Positions 26,338 to 34,800 of a stretch of 64,000 nt of DNA are shown here, in pieces. The notes under the pieces were generated by a model. It was given only the letters and a program-made list of their open reading frames with translations, did no database searches and was not told the origin of the DNA. Source of the DNA: Bacteroidota bacterium. GTDB taxonomy: Bacteria; Bacteroidota; Bacteroidia; J057; JADKCL01. The stretch covers positions 1 to 64,000 of the forward strand of contig JADKCL010000012.1 of the NCBI GenBank assembly GCA_016718825.1. Reading direction: 5' to 3'. Each line of letters begins with the position of its first letter. The stretch's first letter is position 1. The position numbers and the translations under genes were made by a program.

Positions 26338-27741
26338 TTAATAACCCAAAATCTTCAGCATTGACTTGTAGCTCTGCTCCTTGGAGAAAAGCTTGGTGGT
26401 AATTTCGCCATTTTCATCGCGATCCACAACAATGTGTTTGGGCGTGGGCAGGAGACAGTGCTGCAAACCATGGTAGCCGCCGACGGATTCCTGATAGGCG
26501 CCTGTATTGAAAAAGCCGATGTATTGGTCGCGGCCGCGTTTGTAGCGCGGCAGGTAAATCGCATTGCTATGCGCCTCGGCATTGTAGTAGTCGTCGCTGT
26601 CACAAGTCAATCCGCCAAGGAATACACGCTCATAAGGCTCATCCAAGTTGTCGATGGCCATCATGATGTAACGCTTGTTGATCGCCCATGTGTCGGGCAA
26701 CGTTGTCATGAAGGAGCTGTCGATCATGTCCCACTTTTCGCGGTCGTTTTGCTGCTTCTGATCGAGGATGTTGAAGAGGATCGCGCCGCTTTCGCCAACG
26801 GTAAATGTGCCAAATTCGGTGAAAATATCCGGTTCCTGCACCCGACGGGCGTTGCAATTCTCCTTGATCTGCGCCACAATCTCCTCGGCCATGTATTCGT
26901 AGTCATATTCGAATGCCATGCTGTCCTTGACTGGAAATCCGCCGCCAATGTTGAGGCTGTCGAGCTCCGGGCAGATATTTTTCAGGGCGCAGTAAACGTT
27001 GATGCACTTGATCAACTCATTCCAATAGTAGGCGGTATCGGTGATGCCTGTATTGATGAAAAAGTGGAGCATTTTCAGCTCCAAGTGCTTGTGCTTGCGG
27101 ATCTTGTCCACATAAAACGGCACGATATCCTTGTAGCGAATGCCCAAACGTGAAGTGTAAAATTCAAATTTGGGATCCTCTTCGGCGGCAATGCGAAGTC
27201 CGATTTTGCAGGGTTTGTCGGTGAACTCGAGCAAGCGGTCCAACTCATGCATGTTGTCAAGCACGACGATCAGGTTCTCGAATCCCTTGTCCAACAAACG
27301 TGCGATGTTCTCGAGGTAAGTATCCTTCTTGAATCCGTTACAAATGATGAATCGATCCTTTCCAAGTTTGCCATCTTCGAAGAGGGACTCCACGATGTTG
27401 ATGTCAAATGCACTGGAAGTCTCGATATGTGCGCCATGTTCAAGCACCTTTTCCAAGACGAATGAGAAGTGCGAACTTTTGGTGCAATAGGCATAATGGT
27501 AGTCGCCTTCGTAGAGCGACTTGGCGATTCCGACACCAAAAAGTTTGCGTGCGCGGTCAATTTGCTGCCCGATACGGGGCAAATAAGTCAGCTTAACCGG
27601 TGTACCGTACTGCTCGACAATGTCCATCAACGGGATACCCCACCAATGCAGTTGATTGTCATCAACATGAAAACCTTCCTGCGGAAAGTGGAAAGTCTGT
27701 GTGATGAGATCGATGTAACGGTTCTTCATTTCTTCTTCCAA
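26338..27741 (-). CDS. speA: Arginine decarboxylase-like PLP enzyme (alanine-racemase fold)
   Basis: This fold-type III PLP-dependent decarboxylase is 467 residues long. The PLP lysine is in HYAYCTKSSHFSF (Lys88). The conserved downstream blocks are LNIGGGFPVKD (Gly-rich phosphate loop), EFGTFTVGESGA and the substrate Cys-Asp motif GLTCDSDDYY. The pattern fits the shorter SpeA-like arginine decarboxylase of Bacteroidota, which yields agmatine for polyamine synthesis, rather than the 630-residue E. coli enzyme. Diaminopimelate or carboxynorspermidine specificity cannot be excluded. The ATG at 27741 or 27729 could serve as start. An outer-membrane protein gene follows three bases downstream. 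Confidence 0.8.
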   Translation of the reverse strand: MEEEMKNRYIDLITQTFHFPQEGFHVDDNQLHWWGIPLMDIVEQYGTPVKLTYLPRIGQQIDRARKLFGVGIAKSLYEGDYHYAYCTKSSHFSFVLEKVLEHGAHIETSSAFDINIVESLFEDGKLGKDRFIICNGFKKDTYLENIARLLDKGFENLIVVLDNMHELDRLLEFTDKPCKIGLRIAAEEDPKFEFYTSRLGIRYKDIVPFYVDKIRKHKHLELKMLHFFINTGITDTAYYWNELIKCINVYCALKNICPELDSLNIGGGFPVKDSMAFEYDYEYMAEEIVAQIKENCNARRVQEPDIFTEFGTFTVGESGAILFNILDQKQQNDREKWDMIDSSFMTTLPDTWAINKRYIMMAIDNLDEPYERVFLGGLTCDSDDYYNAEAHSNAIYLPRYKRGRDQYIGFFNTGAYQESVGGYHGLQHCLLPTPKHIVVDRDENGEITTKLFSKEQSYKSMLKILGY

Positions 27742-28035
27742 TTCAGTTACTTTCCTGATTTATTACAAATCCAAATCACCCGGATGATACAATTTTTCCA
27801 GATGCATCAAAAATAGAATAACTAGCGCCAAGCACAAAGAACTATTTGGATGGTAATCTAAATTTTACATCAGGCCCCTTCACTCCTCATAATCAATTCA
27901 TTCGAAGACATTTGAGCGAGCCGGACTTGGTCTTGACAAGTCTTTTGGGAAGTAGGTAATACGGCGAAAGCCTGCAATCGGTGCTTGCAAGTGCATTGAG
28001 AACCAAAAATTTGGATGAGAAGGATTCTGAAATCG

Positions 28036-28770
28036 TCAATTGTCCAGAAACCGCAGCAAGTCGATATCGATGTTGAATGCAAGCCCGACATTGACAGGTC
28101 GTGCGGGAAGTGGTGTTGTCAATACTTGCAATGAACCTTGATTGAGCAATTGTTCGAGGGACAAGAAATCAAACTCTTGAAGCGGAATGTGCAGATAAGG
28201 AGTCAGCGACCAAACCCCTATGGATTCGCGGCTGCCGCGAAAAACGAATTTGGTATTGATGGTAATCGCAAGCATCGGCAAGCGCCGGTAGAGATAATAA
28301 GGAGTGCGCGCGATTTGGTTGGACGGACCGGTGCGCGTGAGCAGACGCATGTAACCTGCGTCGAGCGCACCCCCGAGGTACCAAACAAAAGTTTCATTGT
28401 CGATGGCAGCATATCCGGCGCCAAGGCTCAAGGCTTGCATGGTGAACCGCACGTCGCGCTGATCGATTCCGTTGGCCGAAGTGCTTTTTGCAGTTGCCCG
28501 CTGCCGTCTTGTATTGAGATTCAGGCTCACAAGACCTCTTCCCGAGCGAAAGCTTGCCTCATAAATCTCCCCAAACGGCCAATGAAACTGGTTCATCCGC
28601 TTGTAGAGAAATGCACGGCTATTGTACCGGTCGATTGGAATGTTGGCATTGGGCATGTTTCCAAAGCCTGCCTGAAGCCCGATACCCACAAAAAGCTGGG
28701 CACAACCTACCAATGGAATGAACGACAAGGCAATTCCAATTATTCCCCCAACAATCAGCTTCTTCATCAT
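28036..28770 (-). CDS. Putative outer-membrane protein, related to 25579-26334
   Basis: This 244-residue protein has a signal peptide ending near PLVGCAQ; the Cys could make it a lipoprotein, but the +2 context is weak. Amphipathic strands follow: LFVGIGLQAGFG, RGLVSLNLNTRR, ALSLGAGYAAIDNETFVWYLGGALDAGYM, SIGVWSLTPYLHIPLQ and a final VNVGLAFNIDIDLL. It is likely a small beta-barrel. The general organisation matches the other outer-membrane protein on the far side of the decarboxylase gene, so they may descend from one duplication. The 294-base gap to the decarboxylase gene contains no gene I can support. Confidence 0.6.
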   Translation of the reverse strand: MMKKLIVGGIIGIALSFIPLVGCAQLFVGIGLQAGFGNMPNANIPIDRYNSRAFLYKRMNQFHWPFGEIYEASFRSGRGLVSLNLNTRRQRATAKSTSANGIDQRDVRFTMQALSLGAGYAAIDNETFVWYLGGALDAGYMRLLTRTGPSNQIARTPYYLYRRLPMLAITINTKFVFRGSRESIGVWSLTPYLHIPLQEFDFLSLEQLLNQGSLQVLTTPLPARPVNVGLAFNIDIDLLRFLDN

Positions 28771-28962
28771 TGATTTCTGGCCACAGCCATTTTTACAGGG
28801 TGAAATAGTACAAATTCAGTGAATTCTACAATGTCAATTCCGAACCATTGCTATATTCGTAGCGCGTTGAATGCTGAATGACGCTCAAGGCGCCTGACAG
28901 TCTCTCAGCACCTAAGGATCACTTTGATCAACGATATTCACCTCAAAATTTTCATTTTCGTT

Positions 28963-29367
28963 ATGGCAAATGTTCATGAAATAGAAGGAATCGGGCCGGT
29001 TTATGCAGAAAAACTTGCAGCCGCTGATGTCAGAACCACGGATTCGCTTCTGAAAAATGGTGGCAGCAAGGCGGGACGTACCAAAATTGCAGATGCCACC
29101 GGTATCAGCGAGACTTTGATTTTGCGCTGGGTCAACATGGCTGACCTGTTTCGCATCAAGGGCGTCGGCGAAGAGTATTCAGATCTTCTGGAGGCAGCGG
29201 GAGTAGACACCGTCAAGGAACTCGCCACACGCAGGCCTGACAACCTTCACGCCAAAATGGAAGAAGTCAACGCTGAGAGCAAATTGGTGCGTCAGCTCCC
29301 ATCGCTTGCCAAAGTCGAAGCTTGGGTTGCCGAAGCCAAAACCCTGGAGCCGATGGTGACGCATTGA
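28963..29367 (+). CDS. DUF4332 helix-hairpin-helix protein
   Basis: This 134-residue soluble protein is made of two helix-hairpin-helix-like modules: IEGIGPVYAEKLAAADVRTT and FRIKGVGEEYSDLLEAAGVD, the latter inside the WVNMADLFRIKGVG signature of DUF4332. Such domains usually bind DNA through the GxG hairpins, but a specific role for DUF4332 is not known. The ATG at 28963 is preferred over an upstream TTG at 28924, whose extra residues are hydrophobic and not family-like. A clear terminator follows, so the gene is monocistronic. Confidence 0.85.
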   Translation: MANVHEIEGIGPVYAEKLAAADVRTTDSLLKNGGSKAGRTKIADATGISETLILRWVNMADLFRIKGVGEEYSDLLEAAGVDTVKELATRRPDNLHAKMEEVNAESKLVRQLPSLAKVEAWVAEAKTLEPMVTH

Positions 29368-29386
29368 CGCAATTGGAAAATACTTG

Positions 29387-29427
29387 AACATGCCCCAAAA
29401 GTGCTCCTTTTGGGGCATGTTTATTTC
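29387..29427 (+). terminator. Terminator after the DUF4332 gene
   Basis: AACATGCCCCAAAAG (29387-29401) pairs perfectly with CTTTTGGGGCATGTT (29407-29421), a 15-base stem with a five-base loop, followed by TATTTCT. It lies 19 bases after the stop codon. Confidence 0.88.
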
Positions 29428-29637
29428 TGTTTTCCACGCAACCATTCACATTGTCTCTTGTCTGCGACAACGCCGGCTCCTCAGTGGAAAACATCGACTT
29501 TATCGATTCAGATTCTTTTTCTACCTTCGTACTTCACTTCATTGTCTCTCAAGGCGATAAGTGATTTCCAGTTTTGCCAGCAAAAATGGCGGTCAAGGCT
29601 GGAAATGCTCGATTTTATTCGTGGTTGACACTTGGCT

Positions 29638-30075
29638 ATGAAATCAAGACTTGGATTTGTTTTGGTGTTGATGCTGCTCGGCGGCTTGAATTTTGGATTC
29701 AAGACACGCGGAAATCAGTCTCCAGACCTCAGTACGCCCCAAAAAAGCTTTGCCGCGTTTGTGGATATCTTGAAGTCCGGCGATGCTGCAGCATTGGAAA
29801 AAGTGGCCACACGCACCGGACAAGTATCTTTGGATGCCCTTTCAGATGGCGAAAATGTCAATGATGGCCTGACAGAGCTTGGCAAGGAATTGGAAGCATC
29901 CAAACCCAAGTGGGAAGAAATCACCGAAGACATCTATTTTGTAAGCGCGAGCATCGGTGAAAAAGTCCATAAAATGGAATTCACCAAGGAAGAGCCCGGA
30001 TGGATGCTGTATCACTGGCAAATCGGCGGCGGCGCACATGAGGGTGAAAATCAACCCGAGCCAGGCGATTGGTAA
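29638..30075 (+). CDS. Small secreted protein of unknown function
   Basis: The 145-residue product starts at ATG 29638 with a signal peptide (LGFVLVLMLLGGLNFGFKT). The mature part looks like a single alpha/beta domain: KSFAAFVDILKSGDAAALEK is a helix-type start seen in NTF2-like/DUF4878-type proteins, and HKMEFTKEEPGWMLYHWQI is a strand pair typical of the end of such folds. That resemblance is weak and the function is unknown. The C-terminus is acidic. It faces the SUMF1-like gene, with 25 bases between the stops. Confidence 0.6.
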   Translation: MKSRLGFVLVLMLLGGLNFGFKTRGNQSPDLSTPQKSFAAFVDILKSGDAAALEKVATRTGQVSLDALSDGENVNDGLTELGKELEASKPKWEEITEDIYFVSASIGEKVHKMEFTKEEPGWMLYHWQIGGGAHEGENQPEPGDW

Positions 30076-30100
30076 GATTGCTATCGCAAACCATCCGTCT

Positions 30101-30919
30101 TCAACTTGCCGTATCTGAGGCAGGAATCGCCTCCAAGACAATTCTAAACCCAAGCCAAGTCGCAGGTCTTTCATAGGAATTGACACTCTCGATGGTGCAA
30201 TCATCGGAACGGTGATTCCAACTTCCGCCTTTGGCAACGCCAAACTCGGCGACCATTTCGGCAACATTTCCAGTGAGATTGTAAAATCCAGAAGGATCGG
30301 CCCAATAAGCATCAACCGGAGCTGTGATCATATAGCCTTCATAGTCCTTGCCGATTCCGCCTGCATATCCTGCAAAATCACCTTTCCCGACTTTGTGGTT
30401 GAAAATGAACCTTCCGCGGTGATCGCGCGGATAGTGATAACCTCCAGGATAACTCGTTCCATGGTGCCGCTCCCCCCCTGCTGCTGCCATCCATTCTGCC
30501 TCCGTGGGAAGCCGAAACCGATAACCCGATGGAACACTACCATCTGCGGTTTTCATTTTCAGCACCTTGCCATATTTGACAGTCATCCAATCACAAAATG
30601 CGTTTGCAGCTGCATGGCTGATGCCGACCACGGGATACGTGGAGAAGGCGTAATGCTGAAAATAATACTTCGCGTAGGGATCGTTGAATCCAGTGGTAAG
30701 CCAAACAGTGGAATCAGGCTTCATTTCCAGCATCTTTTCCTGTGGGATTTCGGCCAGAAACTGCTTGTAACGCGCTTGGGAAACTTCGTATTTGGACATC
30801 CAAATGCCTGATGGAAGGGCGACCATTTCCTTTTTGGCATCAAATTCCGGGTACTTGGATAGATTTTTCGCAGCAAAAAGCAAAAGACAAGCCGGGAGCA
30901 GGAGCAATAACTTCTTCAT
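30101..30919 (-). CDS. Secreted SUMF1/FGE-fold protein
   Basis: The protein has 272 residues with a signal peptide (LLLLLPACLLLFAAKN). It has the formylglycine-generating-enzyme/sulfatase-modifying-factor fold: MSKYEVSQARYKQFL, YPVVGISHAAANAFCDWM, YRFRLPTEAEWMAAAGG, NLTGNVAEMVAEFG, KGGSWNHRSDDC and a final WLGFRIV. In true FGE two active-site cysteines bind copper; only one Cys (in RSDDC) lies in the C-terminal region here, so this looks like one of the non-catalytic relatives, which in Bacteroidota include the gliding/T9SS components GldJ and GldK. It lacks a lipobox, and no gld genes adjoin it, so a specific role is not claimed. Confidence 0.85.
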   Translation of the reverse strand: MKKLLLLLPACLLLFAAKNLSKYPEFDAKKEMVALPSGIWMSKYEVSQARYKQFLAEIPQEKMLEMKPDSTVWLTTGFNDPYAKYYFQHYAFSTYPVVGISHAAANAFCDWMTVKYGKVLKMKTADGSVPSGYRFRLPTEAEWMAAAGGERHHGTSYPGGYHYPRDHRGRFIFNHKVGKGDFAGYAGGIGKDYEGYMITAPVDAYWADPSGFYNLTGNVAEMVAEFGVAKGGSWNHRSDDCTIESVNSYERPATWLGFRIVLEAIPASDTAS

Positions 30920-31023
30920 TGGATTCTAATTTGGAATTGTCTGATTACAAAGACCAAACAGTAACACAAGAAAAAGGCAAACCGAAGTCTGCCATTTATC
31001 ATTTCTCGTCCACTGAAAATTTG

Positions 31024-31713
31024 TCAGTTGACCTTGATGAGTTCAATGTCGAAGATCAGCACCTCGTTCGGGCCGATGGTGGCACCCTGACCGCTCGCGC
31101 CGTAGGCGAGGTTGGAGGGTGAATAGAGGCGAACTTTGCCGCCCTCCTTCATCATCGGCAACATGATCTGCCAAGCCTGAATCACGCCATTGACGCCAAA
31201 TGTAGCGGGTTGGCCGCGCTTGTAGGAGCTGTCAAATTCGGTGCCGTCGATCAATGTGCCACGGTAATGCGTGGTGACTTTGTCGGTTGCCTTGGGGCTG
31301 ATGCCTGTGCCCTCGACGAGGACTTCGTATTGCAAGCCGTTGGGCAACACTTGGATGCCGGGCTTGATCTTGTTTTGGGCGAGGAATTCCTCTCCTTTTT
31401 TGAGATTGGCGTTTGCTTTGGCGTTTTTCTCAGCATTGGCCTTGGCCTGCTGCGCCACTTGATAGGCTGTCAACACGGCGCGTGCATCGGCATCGCTCAA
31501 TGTGGTCGGCTTGCTTTCCATGGCGTCTTTGAGACCTGCCATCAAAGTTTCAAGGTTCAGCTGAATGCCTTGCTTCTTGAAATCGTTGCCGATGTTCATG
31601 CCGACGGCGTAGCCGAGGCTGTCAGCTTTGGTTTTAAGTGGAATGGCCTTTTGCGCCATCGCCATTCCGGCACCAAGGCCAAAAAGGATCACCAATGTTA
31701 CTATCTGCTTCAT
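31024..31713 (-). CDS. FKBP-type peptidyl-prolyl cis-trans isomerase
   Basis: This is a 229-residue periplasmic isomerase of the FkpA/Mip type. A signal peptide (MKQIVTLVILFGLGAGMAMAQ, 21 residues) is followed by an N-terminal helical dimerisation region (SLGYAVGMNIGNDFKKQGI; long Ala/Lys helix about 95-125). The C-terminal FKBP domain has VTTHYRGTLIDGTEFDSSY, the VIQAWQIMLPMMKEGGKVRL core and a final FDIELIKV. The start at 31713 is chosen because it begins the signal peptide. The 35-bp repeat with a -7-like box sits just upstream and probably holds its promoter. Confidence 0.93.
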   Translation of the reverse strand: MKQIVTLVILFGLGAGMAMAQKAIPLKTKADSLGYAVGMNIGNDFKKQGIQLNLETLMAGLKDAMESKPTTLSDADARAVLTAYQVAQQAKANAEKNAKANANLKKGEEFLAQNKIKPGIQVLPNGLQYEVLVEGTGISPKATDKVTTHYRGTLIDGTEFDSSYKRGQPATFGVNGVIQAWQIMLPMMKEGGKVRLYSPSNLAYGASGQGATIGPNEVLIFDIELIKVN

Positions 31714-31742
31714 GTTTCTTGACTTTTTTTCTTGGTAAAGCA

Positions 31743-31777
31743 GGCAAATGTAATGCCAATTTTGGGGAATTGGAAAG
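31743..31777 (-). promoter_or_regulatory. 35-bp repeat copy 1: palindrome plus TACATTTG box upstream of the FKBP gene
   Basis: On the minus strand this reads CCAATT-N6-AATTGG followed by TACATTTG (forward 31745-31752), which fits the Bacteroidota -7 consensus TAnnTTTG. It is placed so that a transcript would start about 25 bases before the FKBP start codon. An identical 35-base copy is at 37193-37227. The palindrome next to the -7 box looks like an operator. Confidence 0.5.
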
Positions 31778-31886
31778 AGGAGGCAGGGCATACATTCCAT
31801 TTCAGCAAAAGTATCTGCATTACCTCCTCCGGTATTCATTCGACCAAACTCGGTTTCCAAGGCAATCCAATCTTAATCCAAGGTGC

Positions 31887-34800
31887 TTAATTTACAATCA
31901 GCTTCTGGGATACGGATTTATCTCCTGACTGGAATCGGATGATGTAAATACCCGCCGAAAGCATACGTGTATCCAACACAAAACAAGGTGAAGTAGCGGA
32001 GCCAAATTGCTGCCTAATTGGAATTTGCAAATTTCTTCCCTGAGCATCCCAAAGCGCAAGGGCAGCAATGGCGTTGGGGTCGGCATTTTGAATATTCACC
32101 CAAACGACTTCATTTGCAGGTGAAGGATATGCGAGCATTGTGATTCGGTTTTCAAGTGATGCAGCAAAACGTTCCAAGCTTCCGTCATTCAAAAGGTCTG
32201 ACTCGTGCCACTTATTCGTTTCACAAGTTGCTACTTGACTATCGAATTCGTCACGTTCAAAGACCAAGTTCATCGCATTGGCTTCCGCTTCGACATAACA
32301 ATCCGCATAGTCCAGGTACGACTGAAACCCTGACATTGACATAGAGATCAAACTATCCAAGCGTGTCAAAGTTGTGTCCATAAAGCCTTGCGTATGCTTA
32401 AACATGGCTTCATCCAAGCTTTGCAAGAAAGTGCTCACAGCATCATCATATAGCTGCGCCGACAAAATCGTTTGAATAGCGATGATATTGGAATCATTCG
32501 AAATACTATTGATGGATTCTAGTGTGCTGATTTTGCCACTCGCACAAGCACCATTAAATGCGGTTTTCGAGAGGCTCATGAGCAACCCATTCAAATACTG
32601 CTCCTCCTCAGTAGGTTCATTTGGAAATGCACCAGCAATTTCTTCAAACAGCTCCAAAGCAGTAAGATCGTTTTGCGTAGAGTCAACAAGCTCAAGGTAA
32701 CCGATAGCCTTGCGCATTGCAGAATCCAAAGGAATATCAACAAAACTCTTTGTCGTAATCGTTCCGCATTCTCCGCAGCTTCGCAACGTGCTTCCCGGCA
32801 ATCCCGTGTTTGAATATGCGCAACTCGGTGCGGCAGCAGGGTTTGTATCATCAAAATAGACTGGGTACAACTGACCATTATTGAGGTTGGCCACAAGATA
32901 GTCTGTGTTGTAGCTCGGCGCTATTCCCGTCGCGGACCCGGTTGTATTCCAATGGTTTCTCAGTGCCTTGAGTGTCGCAGAAGTGGTTCCCGGCAAGGCC
33001 ATGTAACCATAGATATCGCGGTTTGCATTGAGTTGATTGGGAACCAAGTCGTTTTTTCCAAAATATAGATCGATCAATCGTGGAAAAAGAGCGGCAACTG
33101 AATACTTGTTTCCGACAGAAACATGCTGGCTTCCAGCGGAGTACAAAGCATCATTGAGCATGAGTCTGGCTCCAAATGCCACGACAATTCCGGCTTCTGA
33201 ATTATTGCTTGTACTGCTGCATTTCGAATACAGGCTACCTGGACCGGAAAAACGCAAACCGTACACGTTAAAATCAGACTCAGAGGCATGAAAATACAAA
33301 TCGCCTCCCGTTGACTTGAATTCTATCCCTTGTTCGTTGTTTTCAAACGAACACATCTGCACCCGAGACAATACTGAAGCTGCGTCTTGCTGATACCCGA
33401 TGGTATTGTTCTGAAAATCACACGAAATCATGTTTACGCCTCGTGTATGTACCTGCAACCCAACTTCACAATCATGAAATTCACAATTCATAAGTTGGAG
33501 AATCGACCCTTGATTCCACATTTGGTAGGCGGTTATACCTTTAAATGCCCCGGAAACCTCCACGTCACGAATCTCATGGATAGCTTGACCATGTACATAA
33601 ATCCCGTTGTGTTTGCCAACCGTGCCATCCAACGCGACATGCAAATTGTCCAAAATGAAGGCGGCATCTGCAGTACTGATACTGGCACCCGGTCCCATGC
33701 GAATAGTGCCGTCATGCAAATTTAAATGGGCAAGACTGGTTTCTGGCTGTATATGTGCTCCCGGCTTGACATACAAAATAGGGTCTGACTTGCTGCTTCC
33801 CTGCAAAGCGATTCCCGTATTGGCTCCACAGGTGATGTTGGGCCCTGCATTTGAATTGCCCCAAACGACATGCCCTGACCCTGTAAAGGTGAATACGGCA
33901 TTGTCTTTTAAAATCAAATTTCCATCAATTTCCAAAACGGCGTCGTTCCCTGCAAGCTCAATCTCGGCACCTACGTCAAGGATAAGGTTCGCTCCACTTT
34001 CAATCTTTAGACGCGAATGGTTATTGATCAAAAGATGGCCAGAATTTGAGGCATTTGGACCACCTAAAATCATCGTGCTCCCATGATTGAGCGCGACATC
34101 TGCATGCATAGCGACAGCTTGATCGCCAATCACGACATTCCCACCGTCATCCACCAGCACAGTCAGTTCACCACAAAGGTCGGCTTGCATCGTCGAATTG
34201 GATGCTGGACGGTCGGTTGAATAGTTTCCATATTGGAATTTGAATGGGAGATTTTTGTTGAAGAAAAGTGATGTGCCGCCTGAAATATGGATAGGATCAC
34301 TCAAATAGGTACTCCCATTCTGTGTGGCGGTCGCCAAATTGTAATCGTGGTAGGGGAAGGCATACAAGGACTTGATGTCACGCTCATGCTCAAAAAGCAT
34401 CGACCAAAGTGTTCCCGAGTATGAATAATTTTCAATACCCTGGATTTCATCACCGCTAAACCCATCATAGTTCCCGTTGGGGAAGTTCTCGACATGGCCA
34501 ACAACACGGTTTTGATCAAATACCTCCCGGATTTTTGCACGGTCCTCACAACCTCTCCACCTTATGATATTCTTGTAAAACCCTTGAATACTTTCAATTT
34601 GATTGTTGGGAGCGTTGTTGTCTCCCTCAATGATGGCTAGACAAATATCTTCAAACGACAACGATACCTTGTCCTCCTTGTCGTTTGCCCACAAATGTGG
34701 TATCGATGTTGGATTACGGTCATTGTACTGATTGGAAGTTGGGGGCACGGTCCAGTTCGAGAATTTGTCAGCACCATCCCAGAGATCAAATACGGCGCAG

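Noticed and set aside
28924..28962. Upstream TTG start of the DUF4332 gene
   Set aside because: The 13 added residues are hydrophobic and unlike the family, whereas the ATG at 28963 begins the first hairpin module directly.
31714..31860. N-terminal extension of the FKBP isomerase
   Set aside because: Reading further upstream passes through the 35-bp repeat; the ATG at 31713 begins a typical signal peptide.
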